This document shows, piece by piece, positions 7,991 through 15,079 of a DNA stretch of 24,745 nucleotides. The DNA comes from DATBAK01 sp036787815 (GTDB lineage: Bacteria; Actinomycetota; Acidimicrobiia; IMCC26256; PALSA-610). Below the pieces are notes generated by a model. The model saw only the letters and a list, made by a program, of their open reading frames with translations. It was not told the DNA's origin and searched no databases. Both the position numbers and the translations under genes were made by a program. The stretch covers positions 1 to 24,745 of the forward strand of contig DAIQOP010000018.1 of assembly GCA_036787815.1 (NCBI GenBank). The letters run 5' to 3'. The stretch's first letter is position 1, and every line of letters begins with the position of its first letter.

Positions 7991-8010
7991 TTCGGGACCT
8001 AAGTCCCTAC
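7991..8010 (+). promoter_or_regulatory. DosR/DevR-like operator
   Basis: The core GGGACctaaGTCCC (7994-8007) with flanking TTC on the left fits the mycobacterial DosR consensus TTSGGGACTWWAGTCCCSAA at 17 of 20 positions. The mismatches are one central base and two in the right flank. The centre lies between 8000 and 8001, that is 42.5 bases before the start codon at 8043. A second overlapping palindrome, GGTCCC-tttc-GGGACC (7984-7999), shares the left half-site. Confidence 0.7.
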
Positions 8011-8030
8011 GGGGCGAGCCCGGGCGGCCG

Positions 8031-8042
8031 TACCTTGCCCGG
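8031..8042 (+). promoter_or_regulatory. -10 box of a leaderless, probably activator-dependent promoter
   Basis: TACCTT (8031-8036) is followed after 6 bases by the ATG at 8043. The place for a -35 hexamer (8008-8013) does not resemble TTGACA, which suits a promoter that needs an activator bound at the DosR-like box just upstream. No Shine-Dalgarno sequence is present. Confidence 0.55.
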
Positions 8043-8450
8043 ATGGAACGCGCCGACCCCGACGAGATGGCCACGTCGGAGTGCTGGGAACGGCTGAAGA
8101 GCATCTCGCTCGGTCGGCTGGGGCTTTCGATCAGCGCGTTGCCGGCGATCCTCCCCGTGCAGTACTACGTCGACGGCGACGCGCTCGCGATCTGCCTCGG
8201 GCACTACTCGTACGTCGGGCGCACCGCCGACAACGCGGTCGTCGCGTTCGCCGCGGATGCGATCGATTCCACCACCGGCTTGGGGTGGACCGTGCAGGTG
8301 CAGGGCCGATCGCGCATCCGCAACGACTTGGGTGCGCCGGTCGATTGCGGCCAGCCCGCGGCGGGCCACACCATGCACGTCGAGCCGGTCACCGTGACCG
8401 GCCACCGTGTGCGGCTCTGCTCGTTCGTCCCCGACCTCGGCGAGCGCTGA
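8043..8450 (+). CDS. Pyridoxamine 5'-phosphate oxidase-like (split beta-barrel flavin/heme-binding) protein
   Basis: The 135-residue protein has the short PNPOx-like split-barrel pattern: a leading helix (CWERLKSISLGRLGLSI), then LPAILPVQYYVDGDALAICLG, a GR.ADNAVVAFAADAID stretch and GWTVQVQGRSRI before the C-terminal strands. Members of this group bind flavin, F420 or heme and often have unknown substrates. In M. tuberculosis a PNPOx-like gene (Rv0080) belongs to the DosR dormancy regulon, and here too a DosR-like box sits at the expected place upstream. A role in hypoxia or redox stress is therefore a reasonable inference, while the reaction is unknown. The ATG is chosen because the -10 box is 6 bases before it and the domain begins there. 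The gene converges with the S4 gene; the two stops are 8 bases apart. Confidence 0.8.
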   Translation: MERADPDEMATSECWERLKSISLGRLGLSISALPAILPVQYYVDGDALAICLGHYSYVGRTADNAVVAFAADAIDSTTGLGWTVQVQGRSRIRNDLGAPVDCGQPAAGHTMHVEPVTVTGHRVRLCSFVPDLGER

Positions 8451-8464
8451 CACACCCTTCAGCG
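8445..8464. terminator. Short hairpin spanning two convergent stop codons
   Basis: CGCTGA (8445-8450) and TCAGCG (8459-8464) form a perfect 6-base stem with an 8-base loop. Each arm contains the stop codon of one of the convergent genes. The stem is short, so termination strength is uncertain. Confidence 0.4.
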
Positions 8465-8821
8465 GGGTCGTAACCGATCGAGTTGCCGGCGTTCACGCTT
8501 GGTGGGGCGACCGGTCGCCGGATCGCGGTCGGCGAACGGCTGCGCCAACTCGCGCGGCGGGGGCGGCGGGCTGTGATCGACGATGCACTCGGCGGCGATC
8601 GGCGCGCCGACTCTCCGTTCGATCACCCGGACGACCTCGATCACGCGGGGTCGACCGTGCGCCTGCGCGGCGACACGGTCGCCGACGCGCACCGTCGTCG
8701 CGGGTTTCGCGGGCCGGTCGTTGACCCGCACGTGGCCACCACGACACGCCTCGGTTGCGGCCGCACGGGTCTTGTAGATGCGCACGGCCCAGAGCCACCG
8801 GTCGACTCTCGTCGCGTCCAC
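8459..8821 (-). CDS. S4-domain RNA-binding protein (Hsp15-like)
   Basis: The 120-residue protein begins with an S4 RNA-binding domain (about 5-60: RVDRWLWAVRIYKTRAAATEACRGGHVRVNDRPAKP...VRVGDRV), followed by a basic and proline-rich tail with GRPTKRERRQLDRLR. This is the layout of heat-shock protein 15, which binds stalled 50S subunits carrying nascent chains and helps ribosome recycling. The exact cellular role in this organism is inferred. The start is GTG, 41 bases after the stop of the unknown gene on the same strand, so the two are probably co-transcribed. A CACGAT hexamer lies 6 bases before the GTG. Confidence 0.88.
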   Translation of the reverse strand: MDATRVDRWLWAVRIYKTRAAATEACRGGHVRVNDRPAKPATTVRVGDRVAAQAHGRPRVIEVVRVIERRVGAPIAAECIVDHSPPPPPRELAQPFADRDPATGRPTKRERRQLDRLRPR

Positions 8822-8862
8822 CGGACCATCGTGGCACGCGCGCCGACCCCGGGCGGCCGGTG

Positions 8863-9465
8863 CTACGAACGGACTTCCCAGAACTGCACCGGGTCGGCGG
8901 TGGCGTCGGGCGTGTCGAACAGCACCACCGGTGCGAGGCGGATGCCGCGGACGAGCAGGAACATGCGGCGCCGCGCGACGCGGCCGGTGTCGAGGGGATC
9001 CCCGCCGGCGTAGACGATCCAGCGAATTCCCTTGCGGGCCCGCCGCCGCGACAGCAGCGCGGCGTCGCAGGCTTCGAGCTCGTCGCCGCCCCGAACACCC
9101 AAGCCGACCGCGACCGTCGACGCGCCCGTGCGTTCGATCGTCTCCGCGATCAGGAGGCCGATCGCCTTCGTGGCGGTCCGCTCACCGGGTGCCCGGTCGA
9201 GCGACAACGCGGTGGCCGGTTCCGATCGCACGACGGCGGGCCCCGGCGAGCGGAGGTCGACCACCGCGGGTGAGGCCGGCCGGCCGAAGACGCCCAGCAC
9301 CGTGAGGTCGGCGATCGATCCGAAGCGCTGTTCGGCCGCTCCGGCGTCGGCGAGCGATGCCGTGACCACGAGCAGTGGGGGCGAGATGACCCGAACGTGC
9401 GCACGATCGCCGCCGCGTCGGTCTCCGATTCGCCGGTCTCGTCGCGTTTCCCGTCGGTCTCCCAC
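8863..9465 (-). CDS. Unrecognised 200-residue protein
   Basis: I do not recognise the family. The first 25 residues are arginine-rich and probably disordered, then come alternating hydrophobic stretches that look like a small alpha/beta domain: LLVVTASLADAG, LTVLGVFGRP, AIGLLIAETIERTGASTVAVGLGVRG, IRWIVYAGGDPLDT, MFLLVRGIRLAPVVLFDTP. There is no signal peptide or membrane helix. The GTG start is supported by TACGGT 6 bases before it and GCGACA 17 bases farther upstream, a leaderless promoter. If that is wrong, an internal GTG near residue 33 is possible. The gene leads an operon with the S4 gene and is divergent from the GH15 gene. Confidence 0.6.
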   Translation of the reverse strand: MGDRRETRRDRRIGDRRGGDRAHVRVISPPLLVVTASLADAGAAEQRFGSIADLTVLGVFGRPASPAVVDLRSPGPAVVRSEPATALSLDRAPGERTATKAIGLLIAETIERTGASTVAVGLGVRGGDELEACDAALLSRRRARKGIRWIVYAGGDPLDTGRVARRRMFLLVRGIRLAPVVLFDTPDATADPVQFWEVRS

Positions 9466-9471
9466 GCTCAG

Positions 9472-9500
9472 ACCGTACGCCCTGAATCCCACCCTGTCGC
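9472..9500 (-). promoter_or_regulatory. Leaderless promoter of the unknown gene
   Basis: On the minus strand GCGACA (9500-9495), a 17-base spacer and TACGGT (9477-9472) lie directly before the GTG at 9465, with 6 bases between. The -35 shares four of six bases with TTGACA. No Shine-Dalgarno sequence is present. Confidence 0.5.
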
Positions 9501-9516
9501 CTCCCCCAACCCGGCG

Positions 9517-9563
9517 AACTGATCGACCGGGGCGACATTTCGCGTCATCTTGGTCGATCAGTT
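9517..9563. repeat. Perfect 12-base inverted repeat in a divergent promoter region
   Basis: AACTGATCGACC (9517-9528) and GGTCGATCAGTT (9552-9563) are exact reverse complements, separated by 23 bases. The region lies between the divergent unknown gene and the GH15 gene. It could be a pair of operator half-sites two helical turns or more apart, or a stem-loop in a longer GH15 leader. Confidence 0.6.
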
Positions 9564-9633
9564 GCCCGATGGGGGCGGGCGAGGGGGCCGGATGCTGGGG
9601 TTTGGGGGCGCGACACGATGTAGACCGTGGGTC

Positions 9634-11457
9634 GTGACCGACCCCGACTGGTATCCGCCCATCGGCGAGTACGCCTTCATCTCCGACTGCCACTCCGTCG
9701 CTCTGGTGTCGCGGACCGGCAGCATCGACTGGTGCTGCATGCCCCGCCTCGACGCCAGCAGCACCTTCGGCCGCATCCTCGACTGGGAACGCGGCGGCTT
9801 CTGCTCGATCCGCCCCACCCAGGCCCACGAGATCCGGCGTGCCTACCTCGACGACACGCTGGTGCTCGAGACCACGTTTCGCACGCGGGCCGGTGAAGCC
9901 CGGTTGACCGACTGCTTCGCCATGCGCAAGGGCGGACGGCTGGATCCCCGGCAACAACTGCTGCGGGTGCTCGAGGTGACGCGCGGCAGCATGCGCTTCG
10001 AGGTCGAGGTGTGCCCCCGGTTCGATTACGGAGAGGTGGCGCCGTGGGTTCGCCGCCACGAACCGGGGCTCTTCACCGCGCTCGGCGGCGACGACGCGCT
10101 CTTCGTGCAGTGCGACCACGACGTCGAGCGCCGCGGGAATCACGACATCGGCGGCTTCGTCACGCTCGCCGCGGGTGAGCAGCTGCATCTCGCGATCACG
10201 TCGTATCGCCCGGAGGAGATCGACGTCGACATCCCCGAACGCAACTCCCCCACCGAGCTCGAGCGCCGCGTCCGCGAGACGGTCGCGTGGTGGCACGCGT
10301 GGGCCCGCACGATCGCGCGCGTCGACGCCCCGGAAGCCGCGGGCGCGCGCCGTTCCGCGATCGTGCTCAAGGGCCTCACCTACGCGCCGACCGGAGCCGT
10401 CGCGGCCGCCCCCACCACCTCGCTGCCCGAACGCATCGGTGGCCCGCGCAACTGGGACTACCGGTTCAGCTGGATCCGCGACTCGCACTTCACCGTTCGC
10501 TCGCTCACGGAGATCGGTGCCGAGAGCGAGGCCGACGGCTTCCGGCGATTCGTCGAACGGAGTGCTGCGGGCTCGGCCGATTCACTGCAGATCATGTACG
10601 GCATCGGTGGCGAGCGCCGGCTGACCGAGATCGAGCTCGACCTCGACGGCTACCGCGGATCCCGCCCGGTTCGCATCGGCAACGGCGCGTCGACGCAGCA
10701 GCAGTTCGACGTCTACGGCGAGCTCCTCGATCTCGCGTGGCGGTGGCATGAGCTCGGTCACTCGCCCGACGACGACTACTGGCGCTTTCTCTGCAGCCTC
10801 GTCGACCGCGCGGCCGAGATCTGGAAGCAACCCGACCAGGGCATGTGGGAGATCCGCGGCAAGCCCCGGCACTTCGTGCAGTCGAAGGCGATGTGTTGGG
10901 TCGCCCTCGATCGCGGCCTCGAGCTCGCGCGCGAATGCATGCGGAGTGCACCCACGCACCGGTGGCGCAGTGCGCGCGACGAGCTGCGCGCGACGATCGA
11001 GCGCCGCGGCTACAGCAAGCGGACGGGCACGTTCGTCCAGGCGTTCGGCTCCACCGACCTCGACGCGTCGCTCCTGCTGCTACCCGCGTTCGGCTTCGTC
11101 GCCTGGAACGACGAGCGCATGGTGCGCACCGTCGACGCGATCGGCGAGCGCCTCACGCACGACGGGATGGTGCGGCGCTACACGACGGCCGACGGGTTGC
11201 GCGGCGGCGAGGCGCCGTTCGTCGCGTGCACGTTCTGGTACGCGGAGTGCCTCGCACACCAAGGCCGGCTCGACGACGCGCACGCGGCGTTCGACCGCGC
11301 GTTGGCGGCCGGCAACGACCTCGGGCTGTTCTCGGAGGAGTTCGACCCCTCGACCGGCGCGCTGCTCGGCAACTTCCCGCAGGGCCTCACGCACCTCTCG
11401 CACCTCACCGCGGCACTCGCGATCGCCAGGAACCGGCGACCGGAATCACGCCCGTAG
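9634..11457 (+). CDS. Glycoside hydrolase family 15 enzyme (glucoamylase or trehalase)
   Basis: The 607-residue protein has the N-terminal beta domain of actinobacterial GH15 enzymes (YPPIGEYAFISDCHSVALV, then GSIDWCCMPRLD) and a C-terminal alpha/alpha barrel with GGPRNWDYRFSWIRDSHFT, IGNGASTQQQFDVYGE and NFPQGLTHLSHL. Two glutamates fit the acid/base pair: Glu406 in GMWEIRGK and Glu568/569 in FSEEFDP. It would release glucose from alpha-glucosides or from trehalose; in mycobacteria this family is a trehalase, so either is possible. No signal peptide is seen, so it should act in the cytoplasm, for example on storage glycogen or trehalose. The GTG at 9634 is chosen because the conserved domain begins right after it. 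Its 3' end overlaps the convergent ligase gene by 12 bases. Confidence 0.9.
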   Translation: MTDPDWYPPIGEYAFISDCHSVALVSRTGSIDWCCMPRLDASSTFGRILDWERGGFCSIRPTQAHEIRRAYLDDTLVLETTFRTRAGEARLTDCFAMRKGGRLDPRQQLLRVLEVTRGSMRFEVEVCPRFDYGEVAPWVRRHEPGLFTALGGDDALFVQCDHDVERRGNHDIGGFVTLAAGEQLHLAITSYRPEEIDVDIPERNSPTELERRVRETVAWWHAWARTIARVDAPEAAGARRSAIVLKGLTYAPTGAVAAAPTTSLPERIGGPRNWDYRFSWIRDSHFTVRSLTEIGAESEADGFRRFVERSAAGSADSLQIMYGIGGERRLTEIELDLDGYRGSRPVRIGNGASTQQQFDVYGELLDLAWRWHELGHSPDDDYWRFLCSLVDRAAEIWKQPDQGMWEIRGKPRHFVQSKAMCWVALDRGLELARECMRSAPTHRWRSARDELRATIERRGYSKRTGTFVQAFGSTDLDASLLLLPAFGFVAWNDERMVRTVDAIGERLTHDGMVRRYTTADGLRGGEAPFVACTFWYAECLAHQGRLDDAHAAFDRALAAGNDLGLFSEEFDPSTGALLGNFPQGLTHLSHLTAALAIARNRRPESRP

Positions 11458-12918
11458 CTCGCGGACGACGTCGGTCGCGAGTTTGTCGTCCCGTTGGCCG
11501 AGGTACGCGGGCTGCCGCACTGAACCGCCCGCCGTCCACTCGGTGAACCGCACCTCGACGACGACGCGAGGCTCCACGAACACGGCTTCCTTCGGGATCT
11601 TGGCCCGGCCTGCCGGCGGCGTCGCGAACGGGTTCGCCGCGCGCCGCAAGGGCTCCAGCTCCGCCGCGAGACGGGCCAGCTCTGCTTGCGTGAAGCCGGT
11701 ACCGACACGGCCGGCGTAGTGCAGCACCCCGCCACCGACCTCGTCGTAGTAGCCGACGAGCAACGACCCGATCTGACCGGTTCGCCCGGCGCTTCCCGGC
11801 AGCCAACCACCGACCACCAGCTCCTGCCGCAGCAGGCGCTTCCACTTCATCCACGCGCGAGAACGACGGCCGGCCTCGTACGGTGAATCGAGCCGCTTCG
11901 CCACCACGCCCTCGAGGCCGAACCGTTCAGCGACATCGAGCGTCGCGCGGCCGTCGCCGACCTCGTGCGGTGGCGTCTGCCACGCGGGTCCTGCGAGCTC
12001 GAGACCGACGAGGAGCCGGCGCCGCTCCGAGTACGGCAACGGCATCGTCGAGTGGCCGTCGAGCCAGAGGAGGTCGAAGATCACGAACACGGCCGGGAGC
12101 TCCGCCGCGAGCCGCCGGATCTCGCGCTCGCCGTCGACGTGCATGCGTCGCTGGATCAGCTGGAAGTCCGGCCTCGGCCCGTCGAAGATGCACAGCTCGC
12201 CGTCGACGACGACCTCCGTGCTCCCGAGCGCGAGGCCGAGCGCGCGCAGCTCGGGATAGCGATGGCTGATGTCGCCGCCGTTGCGGTTCGCCAGTCGCAC
12301 CCGACCGCCGTCGACGGTTGCGATGGCGCGCACGCCGTCCCACTTCAGCTCCCACGCCCAACCGTCGCCCTTCGGCACGTCGGCCGTCGGAGTGGCCAAC
12401 ATCGGGCGCACCTCCGACGGCACCGGCACGCGCGTCGGATCCGTCGGCGGATCCATGCGGTGGATCATCCAGTTGCGCTCGTGGGTCTGGAACAGCGCGT
12501 ACCGACCCCTCACCCGCTCACCGTGGAACGTCGCGACGACCTTGTCGTCGCGCAGCTCGTGCAGCTCGTACTCACCGCGATCCCACACCCGCATCGTGCC
12601 CGCGCCGTAGTTGCCGTCGGGGATGTCGCCTTCGAAGTCGAGGTATTCGAGCGGATGGTCTTCGGTGTGCACGGCGAGGTGGTTGCGTTTCGGCGTCGTC
12701 GGGATGCCCTTCGGGACCGCCCACGAGAGGAGGACACCGTCGTGCTCCAACCGCAGGTCCCAGTGCAATGCGCGCGCGTGGTGCTCCTGCACGACGAATC
12801 GGGCGCGCTCGACGGGCGGCGGCACCTCCACGACACCCGCGGGTTCCGGTGTCGCCTCGAAGTCGCGTTTGGCGCGGTACTCCGAGAGCGGCTCGGCCGG
12901 CTTGCGGGCCCGGGGCAT
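11446..12918 (-). CDS. 3'-phosphoesterase and ATP-dependent DNA ligase fusion (LigD-type, without polymerase domain)
   Basis: The 490-residue protein joins two domains of the LigD end-joining enzyme. Residues about 35-155 are the phosphoesterase, with FVVQEHHARALHWDLRLEHDG, AVHTEDHPLEYLDFEG and IPDGNYGAG; the metal ligands are among His46/47, His52, Asp54 and His84. Residues about 168-485 are the ligase, with motif I ELKWDG (the adenylated lysine is Lys192), motif III FVIFDLLWLDG, motif IV EGVVAKR and motif V WMKWK, then the OB fold. It would trim 3' phosphate or ribose ends and seal breaks. The primase-polymerase domain of full LigD is absent and no Ku gene is in the window. It follows the GGDEF-EAL gene by 32 bases, with GAGAGGG shortly before its ATG. 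Confidence 0.92.
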   Translation of the reverse strand: MPRARKPAEPLSEYRAKRDFEATPEPAGVVEVPPPVERARFVVQEHHARALHWDLRLEHDGVLLSWAVPKGIPTTPKRNHLAVHTEDHPLEYLDFEGDIPDGNYGAGTMRVWDRGEYELHELRDDKVVATFHGERVRGRYALFQTHERNWMIHRMDPPTDPTRVPVPSEVRPMLATPTADVPKGDGWAWELKWDGVRAIATVDGGRVRLANRNGGDISHRYPELRALGLALGSTEVVVDGELCIFDGPRPDFQLIQRRMHVDGEREIRRLAAELPAVFVIFDLLWLDGHSTMPLPYSERRRLLVGLELAGPAWQTPPHEVGDGRATLDVAERFGLEGVVAKRLDSPYEAGRRSRAWMKWKRLLRQELVVGGWLPGSAGRTGQIGSLLVGYYDEVGGGVLHYAGRVGTGFTQAELARLAAELEPLRRAANPFATPPAGRAKIPKEAVFVEPRVVVEVRFTEWTAGGSVRQPAYLGQRDDKLATDVVRELRA

Positions 12919-12950
12919 GCGCCCTCTCTACCCCAGGTTCGGTGCGCGCG

Positions 12951-14936
12951 CTACTGCGCCGAGCTGAACCAGAGGTCCGACCTGGTTGCTCCACGTCCGT
13001 GGCGGCGCAAGAACTCCAACGCTTCGGGGCCGGGAATCGGGCGACTGAGCCAGTAACCCTGCACGAGATCGCATCCCATCTCGCGCAGCATGACGAGCGC
13101 CTCCGGTGTCTCGACACCCTCGGCGACGACTTCGAGACGCAGACTGTGACCGAGCGCGATCGTGGTGCGCACGATCGTCGCGTCGTCGGGATCGTCGACC
13201 ATGCCGAGGACGAACGACATGTCGACCTTGATCTCGTCGACCGAGAGCTGCTGCAAATACGCGAACGACGAGTAGCCGGTACCGAAGTCGTCGATGGAGA
13301 TGCGCGCGCCGAGCCGGCGCAATTCGCGCACCACCTCGATGGCCAGCACCGAATCGTGCATGATCGTGCTCTCGGTGATCTCGAAGTTGAACGCGTCGTG
13401 CGGCAGACCCTCGGCATCGAGGAGACCGGTCACGAAGTTCGGAAGCTGCGCATCGTGCAGGTTCGACGCCGACAGGTTCACCGCGATCGGGAGCTCCACA
13501 CCGACCGCGCGCCAGTCGCGCGTCTGCCGCGCCGCGAGCTCGAGCACGCGTCGCGTGAGCGGGCGCATCAACCCGGTGTGCTCGGCCAACGGGAGGAATT
13601 CGCCGGGCGCGATCACCCCGCGAACCGGATGGTTCCACCGCAGCAGCGCCTCGAACCCTCGAATGGCACCCGTGCGCAGCTCGAGCTGCGGCTGGTAGTA
13701 GAGCGTGAGCTCGTCGTTCTCGATCGCACGGCGCAGCTCGCCGAGCATGGTGAGCCGGCTGCGGCTGCTTCCGTCGTGCTCGAGCGCGAACAGCTCGGCA
13801 CCGGTGTGGGTGCGCTTGGCGACGTACATCGCGATGTCGGCCCGTTGCATGAGCGCCGCCGCGTTCGTCCCGTGCTCCGGCGCCACCGCGACGCCGATGC
13901 TCGCCTCGAGCTCCACCGGCAGCGAATCGAGCGTGAACGGCTCACGGAACACGTCGAGGAGACACTGTGCGAAGTCGAGCGCGGCCGACGGTCTCTCGAC
14001 CGAACGCAGGAGCACCGCGAACTCGTCGCCGCCGAGCCGCGCGACGACCGCATCGCCCGCGGCGCGCTGCAGCCTTCGGGCCAACTCCTGCAGGACGAGA
14101 TCGCCGAACCCGTGGCCGAGCACGTCGTTGACGTCCTTGAACCGATCGAGGTCCATCACCAGCACCGCGACATGGCCGCGACCGTGTTCGGCCTCCCGCA
14201 AGGCAACCGTCGTCTGCTCGTCGAAGCGCGAGCGGTTGACGAGCTCGGTGAGCGGATCGTGCGACGCCTGGTACTCGTTGCGGCGCAACTGCGCCTGGAG
14301 CCGCCTCGACGCGCCGAGCACGATGCGGAACAGCGCGGTCCACAGCAGGATCAGACCTGCGACGAGCAGCACCCACAGTCGCAACACGTCGTCGTGGATG
14401 CCCGCAGCGATCGGCGCGTACGGCAGGTAGATCTCGAACGCTCCCGCCGGCGCCGTGCCCGCGGTGAACTGGATCGGGGTGTACACCTCGAGCAGCTTGT
14501 GGTCGGCGCTGTGGTCACGCGCGTTCTCGGCGCGCGTGAGCGTGCTCACCTCCGAGGCCGTCTGGCCCTCGAGGGCCTTCGCGAGCTCGTCGCTGGCCGG
14601 GAAGCGATGGCCGATGAGGCTCGCGTCGTCGGAGTACACCACCCGCAGGTCGCGGCTCCAGATCTTGATGCGCGAGACGTCGCGCCCGAGGAACCCGGCG
14701 CGCAACGCGCGATCGAGCGCGGCCACCTCGGATTCCGAGAGGCCGCGAGCAAGCTGTGCTGGGGTGAGCCTCGGCTGCACGCCGAGCCGCGACACGAGGA
14801 CCGCGGTCTGGCTGCCGCTGGCGAGATTGCGGTTCGTGATGCCGGTCTCGATGCTCCGGGCGAGCACGAGTCCGAGCACGCCGATCAACACCGCGCTCAG
14901 GACGGCAAGCCTCGATACGAGACCAAGACGACGCAA
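12951..14936 (-). CDS. Membrane-bound GGDEF-EAL protein (cyclic di-GMP synthesis and breakdown)
   Basis: The 661-residue protein has a helix at 9-26, an external sensor region of about 155 residues, a second helix at 186-206, a GGDEF domain (225-385) and an EAL domain (395-650). The cyclase motif RLGGDEF (300-306) is intact. The phosphodiesterase motifs are intact as well: FEALLRW (428-434), NLSASNL, NFEITEST, DDFGTGYSS (549-557), KVDMSF and AEGVET (605-610). The inhibitory RxxD site before GGDEF reads AAGD, so product inhibition is probably lost. Both activities are possible on sequence grounds. The start is a TTG, because CTGGAG lies 5 bases before it and no ATG or GTG occurs between it and the upstream in-frame stop. 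The ligase gene follows. Confidence 0.93.
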   Translation of the reverse strand: MRRLGLVSRLAVLSAVLIGVLGLVLARSIETGITNRNLASGSQTAVLVSRLGVQPRLTPAQLARGLSESEVAALDRALRAGFLGRDVSRIKIWSRDLRVVYSDDASLIGHRFPASDELAKALEGQTASEVSTLTRAENARDHSADHKLLEVYTPIQFTAGTAPAGAFEIYLPYAPIAAGIHDDVLRLWVLLVAGLILLWTALFRIVLGASRRLQAQLRRNEYQASHDPLTELVNRSRFDEQTTVALREAEHGRGHVAVLVMDLDRFKDVNDVLGHGFGDLVLQELARRLQRAAGDAVVARLGGDEFAVLLRSVERPSAALDFAQCLLDVFREPFTLDSLPVELEASIGVAVAPEHGTNAAALMQRADIAMYVAKRTHTGAELFALEHDGSSRSRLTMLGELRRAIENDELTLYYQPQLELRTGAIRGFEALLRWNHPVRGVIAPGEFLPLAEHTGLMRPLTRRVLELAARQTRDWRAVGVELPIAVNLSASNLHDAQLPNFVTGLLDAEGLPHDAFNFEITESTIMHDSVLAIEVVRELRRLGARISIDDFGTGYSSFAYLQQLSVDEIKVDMSFVLGMVDDPDDATIVRTTIALGHSLRLEVVAEGVETPEALVMLREMGCDLVQGYWLSRPIPGPEALEFLRRHGRGATRSDLWFSSAQ

Positions 14937-14961
14937 GGAGACTCCAGGAAGATCCTGCCGA

Positions 14962-14986
14962 ACCTCCTAGGTCTATCGACGGAGGT
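14962..14986 (-). other. Leader hairpin upstream of the GGDEF-EAL gene
   Basis: On the minus strand ACCTCC (14986-14981) can pair with GGAGGT (14967-14962) over a 13-base loop. GGAGGT is a perfect ribosome-binding sequence but is 25 bases before the TTG start, too far to serve it directly. A second small hairpin, CAGGA-tct-TCCTG, follows just before the functional CTGGAG. The leader may fold; its purpose is unknown. Confidence 0.35.
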
Positions 14987-15079
14987 CAGACCGCCTTGAG
15001 CAGATCACCCGATGCACAGCTGGATCAGGCGGACGGACGCACACGACGGCCGACCGCAACCAACGCGCGGGACGTGCGT

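Noticed and set aside
12318..14999. An open frame of 893 codons on the + strand, opposite the ligase and GGDEF-EAL genes.
   Set aside because: Its protein is rich in Arg, Glu, His and Asp without any domain, as expected for the reverse of a high-GC gene. The minus strand codes for complete known domains.
14937..15079. A cyclic di-GMP riboswitch in the leader of the GGDEF-EAL gene.
   Set aside because: The small hairpins do not show the conserved GEMM core or tetraloop-receptor pattern, and the space is tight.
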